Shown: positions 41,840-50,197 of the stretch, piece after piece | Numbering within the stretch: the stretch's first letter is position 1 | Layout: every line of letters begins with the position of its first letter | DNA from: Amycolatopsis sp. WAC 01376 | Lineage (GTDB): Bacteria > Actinomycetota > Actinomycetes > Mycobacteriales > Pseudonocardiaceae | NCBI RefSeq assembly: GCF_003947415.1 | Contig: NZ_QHKL01000009.1 | Location: 124,001-188,000 of the forward strand | Direction: 5' to 3' | Length of the DNA stretch: 64,000 nt | Translations under genes and position numbers: made by a program | Notes under the pieces: model-generated | The model's database searches: none | What the model was told of the DNA's origin: nothing | Seen by the model: the letters and a program-made list of their open reading frames with translations, nothing else

Positions 41840-42987
41840 CGTGTCCCCACTTCCTTGGCGGCGTACGGCAGCCGCGCGAACACCCGGAATCCCCCGGCGG
41901 GCAGCGGGCCCGCTTCGAAGTCACCACCGTAGACGGCGACGCGTTCGCGCATGCCGATCAAACCGTGCCCGCCGCCGGTCGACGGCGAGCCTTCGCCGCG
42001 CCCGTCGTCGACGATTTCGACGCTGACCTCGCCGGGGCCTTCGGTGATCGTGACCCGGCAGGCCGACGGCCCCGCGTGCTTCACGACGTTGGTCACCGCC
42101 TCCTGCGTGATGCGGTACACCGAAAGCGCGACACCTTCGGGGAGGTCGTCGACCGCCTCGCCGGTCAGCTCGACGCGCACCCCGGCCTGTCCGGCGCGTT
42201 CGGTGAGGGTCCGCAGGTCGGCGAGTTTCGGCGCGGGGCCCAGGGCCGCTTCGGGCGTCCCGTCACCCGAGCGGAGGACGCCGAGCATCCGCCGCAGTTC
42301 GACGAGGGTTTCGCGGCTGGTGAGCTCGATGACCCGCAACGCTTCGCGGGCTTCTTCGGGCTGTTCCCGCGCGACGTGGTTGCCGACGGCCGCCTTGACC
42401 GCGATCAGGCTCATGCTGTGCGCGACGACGTCGTGCATTTCGCGCGCGATGCGCAGCCGTTCGTCGGAAACCGCCTGATCGGCCTGGGTTTCGGCGAGCT
42501 GGGCCAGATTCGCGCGCCGTTGCCGCGTCATCCAGCCCAGCGCCCACGAACCCACCACCCCGCCGCCCGCGAAGGCGGTCGACGCGATCGTGTTCGGCCC
42601 GAGCCGCAGGAACTCGAAGATCATGACGACGACCAGGCCGAGCCCCATCGCGATCAGCGAGCGGGCCCGCGGATGTTCCAGCGCCACGGTGTACAGGGCG
42701 CACGCGGTGGCCAGGAGCGCGGCCGGGCCCAGCCCGTTGCCGGCGAGCAGAGCCGGGACCAGGCCGGCGAGGCCGAGGCCGTAGGCGACCAGTGGCCGGT
42801 GGCGCCGCAGCGCGATCGCGATCCCGCTGGCGGCGACCGTCGCCCAGGCGAGCCACATCGGGATGGCGATGAGGAACGTCCAGGTCCTCGCGGCGAGGTT
42901 CCCGCCGACGGCCACGACGAGGACCACCGCGAGGAGCGCGTCGATCGCGTACGCCACCCGCTGCGGGAGCGCCGACGGCTGTTTCAT
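41836..42987 (-). CDS. NarL-type sensor histidine kinase (HisKA_3)
   Basis: 383 residues. Five or six membrane helices fill the first about 150 residues, with no sizeable outside domain, as in intramembrane-sensing kinases. The HisKA_3 box RIAREMHDVVAHSMSLIAVKA holds the phospho-accepting His (about residue 185), and the ATPase has TQEAVTNVVKHAG (N box), DDGRGEG (G1) and GGGHGLIGMRERV (G2). Partner of the response regulator that overlaps its stop. Confidence 0.93.
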   Translation of the reverse strand: MKQPSALPQRVAYAIDALLAVVLVVAVGGNLAARTWTFLIAIPMWLAWATVAASGIAIALRRHRPLVAYGLGLAGLVPALLAGNGLGPAALLATACALYTVALEHPRARSLIAMGLGLVVVMIFEFLRLGPNTIASTAFAGGGVVGSWALGWMTRQRRANLAQLAETQADQAVSDERLRIAREMHDVVAHSMSLIAVKAAVGNHVAREQPEEAREALRVIELTSRETLVELRRMLGVLRSGDGTPEAALGPAPKLADLRTLTERAGQAGVRVELTGEAVDDLPEGVALSVYRITQEAVTNVVKHAGPSACRVTITEGPGEVSVEIVDDGRGEGSPSTGGGHGLIGMRERVAVYGGDFEAGPLPAGGFRVFARLPYAAKEVGTR

Positions 42988-43055
42988 ACGGCGAACTTAG
43001 CCGGACGGGTGGCGCGTGCGCGTCCGTCCGGCGGAGGTCATCCCCAGGGTGGAGA

Positions 43056-43874
43056 TCAGCCCCCGTGCACCGCCGCGAAGAACTCCTTCAGTTTTTCGCG
43101 CCAGCTTCGCAGCGCCTCGGGCACGACATCGTCTTGTCCGTCCGGGACGGTCTGCGTCAGCTCGACCATGGTGCCGTCGAGTTCGGAATGACTGAACTCC
43201 CAGCGCACGACGCCGCCACGTGGCAGGGACAGCTCCAGCAGCCGCGGCGGTTCTTCGCGGATGACCGTGCCTGACGCCTTTTCGGGAGTGACCAGCGCCC
43301 AGACGTCGTCGAGCGGTTTCCAGATCAGGTCGCGGCGGAAGCGGATCACCTTGCCCTCACCGGTTTCCAGGACTTCGCCGTCGGCGAGCCCGAACTCCTC
43401 GATGTAGGCCTCGATGGGGCCGGCCCAGTCCTGCGGCGGCTCGTGGTCCTCGCCGTCGAGCAGGGCGGTGAGCGAGACGAGGCAGCTGTCCCAGCCGGCG
43501 GCCGTGCGGCCCGCCGCGATCCTGGCGATGGCGGGTTCACCCCGGCCGAACGTATGGGTGAACAGCAGGCGGCTGCCGTCGCCCTCCGGAGTGATCTCCC
43601 AGCGCAGCACATCTTCGTTCCAGCTGAACGCGAACACGCGAGGCTCGTCGGCTTCGAGGACCTCGCCCGCTGTCGGGGTCTCTTCGCCTTCGAAAGTGAA
43701 CTCGATGGTCCCGCCCGGTCGCAGGTCGACGGCGACCGCCGCGGGGAACCACTTCGCGAGCTCCGACGGTTCGGTGATCGCCCGCCAGACGCGCTCCGGC
43801 CGGTGCGCGAGACGGCGTTCGATCCGCAGCGCGGGACGCTCTCCGACGGTTTCCAACCGGGCGCGAGGGTTCAC
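43056..43874 (-). CDS. Two-domain SRPBCC/AHSA1-type protein
   Basis: 272 residues with two START-like halves: an AHSA1-type domain at the N-terminus (LRIERRLAHRPERVWRAITEPSELAKWFP, GEVLEADEPRVFAFSW) and a second one from about residue 160 (GKVIRFRRDLIWKPLDDVWALVT, ELTQTVPDG). Such proteins bind hydrophobic small molecules; none here has a catalytic motif. GTG 43874 follows AGGAGGT. A near-consensus promoter (43902-43930) is just upstream, overlapping the end of the MarR gene. Confidence 0.8.
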   Translation of the reverse strand: MNPRARLETVGERPALRIERRLAHRPERVWRAITEPSELAKWFPAAVAVDLRPGGTIEFTFEGEETPTAGEVLEADEPRVFAFSWNEDVLRWEITPEGDGSRLLFTHTFGRGEPAIARIAAGRTAAGWDSCLVSLTALLDGEDHEPPQDWAGPIEAYIEEFGLADGEVLETGEGKVIRFRRDLIWKPLDDVWALVTPEKASGTVIREEPPRLLELSLPRGGVVRWEFSHSELDGTMVELTQTVPDGQDDVVPEALRSWREKLKEFFAAVHGG

Positions 43875-43901
43875 GGTTACCTCCTAATGTGCCTCAAGGG
43901 G

Positions 43902-43930
43902 AATATAACCGTGGAGGAATACTTGGTCAA
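43902..43930 (-). promoter_or_regulatory. Near-consensus promoter TTGACC-N17-TATATT
   Basis: On the minus strand -35 TTGACC (43925-43930), exactly 17 bases, -10 TATATT (43902-43907), transcription start expected near 43895, followed by AGGAGGT and the GTG start of the SRPBCC gene. The -35 box lies over the stop codon of the MarR gene. Confidence 0.6.
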
Positions 43931-44343
43931 ACGCCGCGCAGGGCGGCGACCGCGTCCTTCAGCTCGGGGTCGGCTTGGGCCTTGTCGAGGGCCGTCGCCA
44001 AGACCTCGTGATAGGTCGGTTCGGTTTCGGCGAGCCGTTTCCTGCCTTCCTTGGTGATGCACGAATACACCCCGCGGCGATCGTTCACGCAGGGGTCTCG
44101 TTCCGTCAGGCCGGCGTCTTCGAGGCGGACGACCATCCGGCTCACCGAACTCTGGTTGAGCCCGATCGCCTCGGCGAGTTCCTGCATGCGCAGGACACCC
44201 CTCTCGGTGGCGGCCAGCTTGCCGAGCGCGCGGAACTCGGAGAGTCCGAGTCCGTGCCGCCTTTGCAGTGCCTTCGCGAGTTCTTGCTCGATGCGCCCGT
44301 GCAGCGTGAGGACACGGCCCCATGCCTGTTCGTCGGCGGTCAT
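43927..44343 (-). CDS. MarR-family transcriptional regulator
   Basis: 138 residues from ATG 44343 (GGGAGGTC just upstream). Winged helix with GLSEFRALGKLAATERGVLRMQELAEAIGLNQSSVSRMVVRLEDAGLTER and the wing DRRGVYSCITKEGRKRL, typical MarR. Divergent from an FMN reductase gene, with palindromic sequence between, so it probably represses that gene and itself until an electrophile or phenolic ligand binds. No cysteine-based redox switch is obvious beyond two scattered Cys. Confidence 0.88.
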   Translation of the reverse strand: MTADEQAWGRVLTLHGRIEQELAKALQRRHGLGLSEFRALGKLAATERGVLRMQELAEAIGLNQSSVSRMVVRLEDAGLTERDPCVNDRRGVYSCITKEGRKRLAETEPTYHEVLATALDKAQADPELKDAVAALRGV

Positions 44344-44363
44344 GGCGACCTCCCTGGATTTGC

Positions 44364-44414
44364 TTGACACGAGTTTACATGCAGTGACAGCATCTGCTTG
44401 CACATACATGTACT
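44364..44414. promoter_or_regulatory. Promoter/operator region between marR-like and FMN-reductase genes
   Basis: Contains TTGACA (44364-44369), an imperfect dyad CATGCAG-TGACAGCAT-CTGCTTG and the palindrome TACATGTA, all in a 97-base gap that is AT-rich for this genome. Overlapping promoters with MarR operators are inferred; no convincing -10 could be paired with the TTGACA. Confidence 0.4.
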
Positions 44415-44440
44415 TTGAAATCACTTCGGAGGGGATCGCG

Positions 44441-45010
44441 ATGACCGAGGATCGAAGCTTCCTGTTCCTGATCGGGAGCGCCCGCGCGGGCGGTAATACG
44501 GAGATCCTGGCGAGGCGGGCGGCGAAGGAACTTCCTCGCGCTGTGAAGCAGCGATGGATCCGGACGGCCGAGCTGCCGTTGGCGCCGTTCGTCGACCGGA
44601 AACACGACGGCGAGGACTTCGTCGCGCCCGCCGGGAACGAGCGAGCCCTGTTCGACGCGACCATGGCCGCCACGGATCTGGTGATCGCGTCGCCGGTCTA
44701 CTGGTACAGCGTGTCGGCGTCGGTGAAGCTGTACTTCGACCATTGGGCGGGCTGGCTGGACCAGCCGGAACTCCGCTTCAAGGAGCAGATGCGCGGTAAG
44801 ACCTTGTGGGGGGTGAGCGCGCTCGCCGAGCAGCCGGAACAGGCGGAACCCTTGATCGGGACCCTGCGCAAAACCGCCGTATATCTCGGAATGCACTGGG
44901 GTGGGCAGTTGACCGGCAACGGGAGCCGCCCTGGCGACGTCCTGCTGGACGAGGGCGCGCTCAAAGCGGCCGAGACCTTCTTCGCCGGGGCGGATCTCGT
45001 GCGCGCCTGA
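44441..45010 (+). CDS. NAD(P)H-dependent FMN reductase (flavodoxin-like fold)
   Basis: 189 residues, start ATG 44441 with GGAGGGG six bases upstream. FMN-binding LFLIGSARAGGNTEILARRAA, the second loop ASPVYWYSVSASVKLYFDHW and a Trp-rich WGVSALAEQPE identify the NADPH-dependent FMN reductase/azoreductase fold. Divergent from MarR, so it is likely the target of that regulator and reduces quinones, azo or nitro compounds. It converges on another flavodoxin-fold reductase at 45014. Confidence 0.85.
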   Translation: MTEDRSFLFLIGSARAGGNTEILARRAAKELPRAVKQRWIRTAELPLAPFVDRKHDGEDFVAPAGNERALFDATMAATDLVIASPVYWYSVSASVKLYFDHWAGWLDQPELRFKEQMRGKTLWGVSALAEQPEQAEPLIGTLRKTAVYLGMHWGGQLTGNGSRPGDVLLDEGALKAAETFFAGADLVRA

Positions 45011-45013
45011 GCT

Positions 45014-45781
45014 TCAGGACGTGTGGACGCCGATGCCGCCCCGGCCGGGAGCGAGGTCGTCGCGCAGGACGAGGTGCTCGTCGTAGTCGCCGCCGTTCTG
45101 GGAGCGGAACGGGATCGGGTCGCTGGTGGACAGGGTGTGCAGCCTGTCCCGCAGTGTTTCGGCGGCGACGTCGTACTGCTCGGGCGAAACCCGGTCGGCG
45201 CCGCAGACCGTGAGCGGAGGGAGGACGGACATCCCGGCGTACCAAAGGGTTCCGTGCTGCAGCGGGAACAACACGTCGTTGATCTCGCCGTTCACGCCGC
45301 GTGGTCCGATGGTGGCTTCCGGCGCGCCCGCGGTCAGCAGGACCATGGCGCGTTTGCCGGCCAGCACCCCTTCGCCATAGCGCGACGTCCGGCCGTCGGG
45401 GCGTCGCACGCCGTAAGCGAAACCCTTGACGAAAACGCGATCGAACCAGCCCTTGAGGATGGCGGGCATTCCGTACCACCACAAGGGGAACTGGATGATC
45501 ACGGTGTCGGCCCACGCCAGTTTCTCGTGCTCGGCACGGATGTCCTCGGCGAGTTCGCCGGTCTCGAAGGCGTTCTTCGACGTCGAGCCGACGACGAGCC
45601 GATCTGGGGAAGCGGCCCGGCCGAAGTCGTCGGCGTCGACGACCGCCTTCCACTTCATCGCGTACAGGTCGGATTCCCGGACGTCGGCGCCCTGCGCGCG
45701 AAGGGTGCGCACGCCTTCGTCGCGCAGCGAGCCGCCGAGGGAACGGGGTTCCGGATGGGCGAAGATCCACAACACGTTCAT
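45014..45781 (-). CDS. NAD(P)H dehydrogenase (quinone), NQO1/KefF-like
   Basis: 255 residues from ATG 45781. Flavodoxin-like fold with NVLWIFAHPEPRSLGGSLRDEG, the FMN loop FPLWWYGMPAILKGWFDRVF, and LLTAGAPEATIGPRGVNGE, typical of NQO1/MdaB-type two-electron quinone reductases. Divergent from a GlxA-type AraC regulator (start 45852) with a 70-base gap, which probably controls it. Converges on the FMN reductase gene with three bases between stops. Confidence 0.87.
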   Translation of the reverse strand: MNVLWIFAHPEPRSLGGSLRDEGVRTLRAQGADVRESDLYAMKWKAVVDADDFGRAASPDRLVVGSTSKNAFETGELAEDIRAEHEKLAWADTVIIQFPLWWYGMPAILKGWFDRVFVKGFAYGVRRPDGRTSRYGEGVLAGKRAMVLLTAGAPEATIGPRGVNGEINDVLFPLQHGTLWYAGMSVLPPLTVCGADRVSPEQYDVAAETLRDRLHTLSTSDPIPFRSQNGGDYDEHLVLRDDLAPGRGGIGVHTS

Positions 45782-45851
45782 GTGTCCACCGTCGCGTGGT
45801 CCGGCGGCCGACGCGAGTGGCCCGATGGCCAACATATGCAAGAATCAGGCC

Positions 45852-46835
45852 ATGGGCTTTTTCGGGCATCCCGGCCGTCATCGGGTCGCCGTGCTGGTCC
45901 GGCATGGAATGCTGGTGATGGAGCTGGGCATCGTCATCCGGCTCTTCGGCACGGCCAAATCGGCCGACGGCGAGCCGCTCTACGAGGTCGTCACCTGCAC
46001 GCCGGAACCCGGCCAGATCCGGGCCGACGCCGACGTCACCATCTCGGTCCCGCTCGGCCCGGAAGTGCTGGCCGAGGCCGACACCGTCGTCATCCCGGCC
46101 TCGTCCACCGAATACGAACCCTCGGGGCACGACCTCACCGAACCGCTCGCGCGGGCGCTGGAGCTGATCCGGCCGGAGGCGAGGATCGCGTCGATCTGCA
46201 CGGGTGCCTTCGTACTCGCCGCCGCCGGACTGCTCGACGGCCGGAAGGCGACCACGCACTGGCGTTCGGCGCTGGACTTCCAGGCGAAGTTCCCGAAGGT
46301 CGACCTCGACCCCAATGTGCTCTACACGGACGACGGGAACGTCCTGACCGCGGCGGGTGTCGCGTCCGGGATCGACCTCTGCCTGCACATGATCCGGTGC
46401 GATCACGGGGCCGCGGTCGCGAACGAGGTCGCGCGCGGCACGGTCGTCTCGCCGCATCGCGAGGGCGGGCAGGCGCAGTTCATCCGGCGTCCGGTGCCGG
46501 AGCCGCAGTCCTCGTCGACGGCGGCGGCGCGGGCCTGGGCGCTGGAGAACCTCGACCGGCCGCTGACGCTGCGCGAGCTGGCGGCGAAAGAGGCGATGAG
46601 CACGAGGACGTTCACGCGGCGGTTCCGGGACGAGGTCGGGATTTCGGCGCTGCAGTGGCTGACCCAGCAACGGATCGAACGGGCCCGCCAGCTGCTCGAA
46701 GAGACCGATCTTCCGGTCGACAAGGTCGCCGCCGAGGCGGGGTTCGGCACGGCCGCGTCGCTGCGCCAGCATCTCCAGGCCGCGTTGGGTGTCTCACCGA
46801 GCGCGTACCGGAATACCTTTCGTGAAGCCGTCTAG
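45852..46835 (+). CDS. GlxA-type AraC-family regulator (DJ-1/PfpI + HTH_18)
   Basis: 327 residues. N-terminal DJ-1/PfpI domain with the nucleophile-elbow sequence ASICTGAFVLAAAGLLDGR (Cys present), and C-terminal AraC helix-turn-helix pair (LTLRELAAKEAMSTRTFTRRFRDEVG, then VAAEAGFGTAASLRQHL). GlxA-type regulators commonly control a neighbouring oxidoreductase or hydrolase; here the divergent NQO1-like gene is the obvious target. Start ATG 45852; an in-frame extension upstream has no domain. Confidence 0.88.
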   Translation: MGFFGHPGRHRVAVLVRHGMLVMELGIVIRLFGTAKSADGEPLYEVVTCTPEPGQIRADADVTISVPLGPEVLAEADTVVIPASSTEYEPSGHDLTEPLARALELIRPEARIASICTGAFVLAAAGLLDGRKATTHWRSALDFQAKFPKVDLDPNVLYTDDGNVLTAAGVASGIDLCLHMIRCDHGAAVANEVARGTVVSPHREGGQAQFIRRPVPEPQSSSTAAARAWALENLDRPLTLRELAAKEAMSTRTFTRRFRDEVGISALQWLTQQRIERARQLLEETDLPVDKVAAEAGFGTAASLRQHLQAALGVSPSAYRNTFREAV

Positions 46836-46887
46836 AAATAGCTGACCGCCTGGTAACTTACCCAGAAATAAGTTCCGGAGGTGGTCA

Positions 46888-47595
46888 GTGTCAACAGCGA
46901 AGGCCCTCAAGCTCGCCGAACGGATCCTGTTCGGCGCCGCCGCGATCGGCACGGTGTACTCCGCCAGGACGGGCAACCGGCGGTTGCAACTGGTGACGAA
47001 ACCGGCCGCGGTCCCCGTGCTCGCGGCTCGCGTCGCCCGGGCACAAACGCTTACATCAGGGGAGAAGGGGCTGCTCGTCGCCGCCTTGGTCGCGGCAGGC
47101 GCGGGCGACCACTTCATGGGCCGGTCGCATGAGGACCGTGAGCTGATCAAGGGCGCGACGTCGTTCGGCGTGATGCAGGTGCTGTATTCCGCGTTCCTGT
47201 GGCGCCGCGGCGCACGTCCGCGTGCCGCGACCGCGACGCCCCGGCTCGGGGCGTGGGCTGCGGCCGCCGTCGCGATGACGCTCCCGAAGCCGTCTCCGGT
47301 GTCTTCGGTGCTTTCGGTCTACGGAGGCCTGCTGAGCACGACGTCGACCCTCGCGGCCGACCCGGCCTTGGCGCCGAAGGCTCGCGTGTCGGGCGGGATG
47401 GTGGTCCCGTCGGGTGACCGCCGGACCTGGATCGCCGCCGGCGCGCTGCTGTTCTCCGCGTCGGACCTGGCGATCCTGATCCGCCGCAACTTCGTCACCA
47501 GTGAGCGAGTGCGGGCGAACCTCGAAACCTTCGTGCTGACCTCGTATCTGGCCTCGCAGTGGCTACTCGTCGAAGGCATGACCGCGGAGAAGTAG
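46888..47595 (+). CDS. Lysoplasmalogenase / YhhN (TMEM86) family membrane protein
   Basis: 235 residues with about eight short membrane helices. Signature pieces TKPAAVPVLAARVA, VAALVAAGAGDHFMG and AGALLFSASDLAILIRR match the YhhN/TMEM86 family, whose animal members hydrolyse the vinyl-ether bond of lysoplasmalogens. GTG 46888 has GGAGGTGG upstream. Substrate in actinobacteria unknown. It lies alone between the GlxA-type regulator and the ArsR operon. Confidence 0.8.
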   Translation: MSTAKALKLAERILFGAAAIGTVYSARTGNRRLQLVTKPAAVPVLAARVARAQTLTSGEKGLLVAALVAAGAGDHFMGRSHEDRELIKGATSFGVMQVLYSAFLWRRGARPRAATATPRLGAWAAAAVAMTLPKPSPVSSVLSVYGGLLSTTSTLAADPALAPKARVSGGMVVPSGDRRTWIAAGALLFSASDLAILIRRNFVTSERVRANLETFVLTSYLASQWLLVEGMTAEK

Positions 47596-47597
47596 AA

Positions 47598-47657
47598 AGT
47601 TAAGCAGGTACTTGACTATCGCTCGGCGTGGGCGGATAGTTAAGCATGTGCCTAACC
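47598..47657 (+). promoter_or_regulatory. ArsR promoter with two matching operators and leaderless start
   Basis: -35 TTGACT (47612-47617), 17 bases, -10 GATAGT (47635-47640), then seven bases to GTG 47648, so transcription should begin at or next to the start codon. Two dyads of identical 7-6-7 layout, AGTTAAG-N6-CTTGACT (47598-47617) and AGTTAAG-N6-CCTAACC (47638-47657), lie exactly 40 bp apart and cover the -35 and -10 boxes. Confidence 0.65.
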
Positions 47658-47980
47658 AACAGATGGATCAGGTGTTCAAGGCGTTGTCGGACGGCACGCG
47701 CCGCGAAATGATCGAGCGCCTCACCCGGGGGCCCGCCTCGGTGGGGGAGCTCGCGCAGCCGTTGTCGATGTCGTTGCCCGCCGTGATGCAGCACCTCCAG
47801 GTGCTCGAAGCCTGCGGGCTGGTCCGGTCGGAAAAGGCAGGTCGCGTCCGCACCTGCCACCTCGAACCGGACGGCCTGCGGATGGCCGAGGACTGGCTCG
47901 GCGGGCAGCGCACCGGCTGGGAACACCGGCTCGATCGCCTTGGTGGCTTTCTGAACTCCGATGAAGGGAAACGGTCATGA
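47648..47980 (+). CDS. ArsR-family transcriptional regulator
   Basis: 110 residues from GTG 47648. Winged helix MDQVFKALSDGTRREMIERLTRGPASVGELAQPLSMSLPAVMQHLQVLEACGLV, with no CxC metal site, of the SdpR-like group that pairs with SRPBCC proteins. No Shine-Dalgarno precedes the start, matching the promoter prediction of a leaderless message. Its stop overlaps the ATG of the SRPBCC gene (47977-47980). Dual operators suggest tight autorepression. Confidence 0.88.
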   Translation: MPNQQMDQVFKALSDGTRREMIERLTRGPASVGELAQPLSMSLPAVMQHLQVLEACGLVRSEKAGRVRTCHLEPDGLRMAEDWLGGQRTGWEHRLDRLGGFLNSDEGKRS

Positions 47981-48414
47981 CCGTCAAACACGCCACTTTC
48001 ACCCTCGAACGCGTCTATCCGGTGTCGCCGGAGCGCGTTTTCGCCGCCTGGTCCGATCCCGCCGCGAAAGCAGGCTGGTTCACCGTGCCGGGCGGTGGGC
48101 ATTCCTTGGACTTCCGTGTCGGCGGCCAGGAGGTCGCCACCGGTCCTTCCGATGACGGGAAGCGGATGGTCTTCGAAGCGCGCTACGAGGACATCGCCGA
48201 GAACGAGCGGATCGTCTACGCGGGCACACTCTCCGCGAACGACGTTCTGGCGACCGTGTCGGTCACGACGGTGCTGCTCGAAGCCGAGGCGGACGGAACC
48301 CGGCTGACGCTGATCGAGCAGGGCGCCTTCCTTGACGGGCACGAAGAACCGAGCTGGCGGGAACAGGGAACGGGCGACTGGCTCGACAAACTGGGCAAAA
48401 CACTGTCGCGATGA
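47977..48414 (+). CDS. SRPBCC/AHSA1 domain protein, ArsR partner
   Basis: 145 residues. FTLERVYPVSPERVFAAWSDPAAKAGWF is the AHSA1 N-terminus, then FRVGGQEVATGPSDDGKRM and TVLLEAEADGTRLTLIEQGAFLDG. Translationally coupled to the ArsR gene by ATGA, a pairing common in actinobacteria. It likely binds a hydrophobic ligand or protein; biochemical role unknown. The gene ends 19 bases before the prolyl oligopeptidase start. Confidence 0.87.
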   Translation: MTVKHATFTLERVYPVSPERVFAAWSDPAAKAGWFTVPGGGHSLDFRVGGQEVATGPSDDGKRMVFEARYEDIAENERIVYAGTLSANDVLATVSVTTVLLEAEADGTRLTLIEQGAFLDGHEEPSWREQGTGDWLDKLGKTLSR

Positions 48415-48433
48415 TTTCCGGCAGGATGGGGAC

Positions 48434-50197
48434 ATGCTGACCGCTGAGCTGATCGTCGACAGCCATTTCCCGTCGGAACCCGCGCTTTCCCCCGACGGGA
48501 AATGGGTGGCCTACCAGGTCTCGACCATCACGAAAGGTGTCCCCGAGATCTGGCTCGCCGCCGTGGACGGCAGCGAGAAGCCGCGGAAGCTGGCCGAAGG
48601 GTCCTCGCCCCGGTGGTCCGCGGATGCCCTCTATTTCCTCCGGGACGGTCGTGTCTGTTCGGGGGACGAGGAGCTGTTCGCCTGGGGGAGTGAGATCACC
48701 GGATTCCTGCCGCTGCCCGACCGGATCGTGTTCATCGCCGAAGACGAGACGCCCGCTCCGGCCGTCTGGGTCTGGAGTGAGAGTCTTCGTCCGGCGCGGC
48801 TGCGGAGCTTCGATCCTCGGACCGGCGAGATCACGACACTGATCGAAGACCACGTCGTCGACGTCGCCTGCCGCCAGGACGACAAGGCGCTCGCCGTGGT
48901 GACGTGGCCGACCCCGGAAGCCGACCCCGGCGGGCTCGAACCCCGGCTTTCCTTGCTGGACCTGGAAACCGGTGAGCGGCACGATCTCGGCCGGGCCGTG
49001 TTCGAAGCCTCCAGCCCTGTTTGGTGGCGGGACGAGGGCGGCTGGCACATCGCGTACCTCGGGACTCCGGAACGGGTGGGTGGCCGGGCGGTCTTCGACG
49101 TTCCCGTGGGAACTGGGGAACATCGGAACCTGACCGAGGAATCGACCTGCCCGGTCAAGCTCGCGCAGGTCGATTCCGGTGCTCCTCTGGTGCTCGTCGC
49201 CGACGGGCTCGACACGGCCCTCCATCGGCTCGGCGGCGGCGAAGTGTCGTTCTGGCGCGGGCAAGCGGACGCGCTGGCCTCGAACGGCGAGATCGTCGTC
49301 ACCGTGCTGAGTACCGCGTATCGGCCGAAAGATGTCCACTGTGGACCGGTGGGTGGGGCGTTGACGCGAGTCAGCGACACGGCGCCGGAGTTCGCCGGGA
49401 TTTCGTGGGGCTCCCAGGAACGGTTGTCCTACAAGGCGTCCGACGGCCTCACGTTGGACGGCCTGCTCGTCCTGCCGCCGGGAAAGACTCGCGCCGACGG
49501 GCCTTTCTCGCTGGTCACACGGGTTCACGGCGGACCGTACGACCGGCACGCGGACCACTTCATGCTCGGCTGGTTCCCGTCCGCGCAGTGGCTGGCCCTG
49601 GCAGGGCACGCCGTCTTCCTGCCGAATCCCCGTGGGGGACAAGGCCATGGGCATGAATTCGCCGCTTCCGTCGCGGGACGGGTAGGCCTGGAGGAATGGA
49701 GCGATATCGAGACCGGGATCGATCTCCTCGTCGCCGAAGGAGTGGCCGATCCGGAGCGGCTCGGGATCGTGGGCGGGAGTCACGGCGGATACATGACGGC
49801 CTGGGCCGTCGGGCAGACCAGCCGGTTCAAGGCGGCGCTGATGGTCGCCGGGATCTGCGACTGGGGAATGCTCGCCGCGACCGGTGAACTCGGTCCGCTG
49901 GTGGAATCCGCGCACAGCGGGAGTATCGGCTGGGAAGGGGCAGGCCCGCACCGGCACGATCAGCTCAGCCCGATCTCCTTCGCGTCGAAGATCGAGACCC
50001 CCGTGCTGATCGTGCACGGTGCGGAAGATACGAACGTCCCCTTGTCCCAGGCCGAATTCTTCCACCGCGCGCTACGCCACTTCGGCGTCGAACACGATCT
50101 CGTCGTGTATCCCGGCGAAGGGCATTCGCTCCGCGGACGTGATCACCAGCTGGACCTGCTCCGCCGGTCTCGCGAGTGGTTCGCGCGGTTGCTTTAG
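48434..50197 (+). CDS. S9 family prolyl oligopeptidase / acylaminoacyl-peptidase
   Basis: 587-residue serine peptidase. The N-terminal beta-propeller (PALSPDGKWVAYQVSTIT and repeats) is followed by an alpha/beta hydrolase domain with RVHGGPYDRH, oxyanion region PNPRGGQGHGHEF, nucleophile Ser in GIVGGSHGGYMTAW (about residue 449), acid in VHGAEDTNVPLSQ and His in YPGEGHS. No signal peptide, so cytoplasmic. It degrades short peptides or removes acyl-amino acids. Stops of this gene and the VOC gene overlap tail to tail by four bases. Confidence 0.92.
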   Translation: MLTAELIVDSHFPSEPALSPDGKWVAYQVSTITKGVPEIWLAAVDGSEKPRKLAEGSSPRWSADALYFLRDGRVCSGDEELFAWGSEITGFLPLPDRIVFIAEDETPAPAVWVWSESLRPARLRSFDPRTGEITTLIEDHVVDVACRQDDKALAVVTWPTPEADPGGLEPRLSLLDLETGERHDLGRAVFEASSPVWWRDEGGWHIAYLGTPERVGGRAVFDVPVGTGEHRNLTEESTCPVKLAQVDSGAPLVLVADGLDTALHRLGGGEVSFWRGQADALASNGEIVVTVLSTAYRPKDVHCGPVGGALTRVSDTAPEFAGISWGSQERLSYKASDGLTLDGLLVLPPGKTRADGPFSLVTRVHGGPYDRHADHFMLGWFPSAQWLALAGHAVFLPNPRGGQGHGHEFAASVAGRVGLEEWSDIETGIDLLVAEGVADPERLGIVGGSHGGYMTAWAVGQTSRFKAALMVAGICDWGMLAATGELGPLVESAHSGSIGWEGAGPHRHDQLSPISFASKIETPVLIVHGAEDTNVPLSQAEFFHRALRHFGVEHDLVVYPGEGHSLRGRDHQLDLLRRSREWFARLL

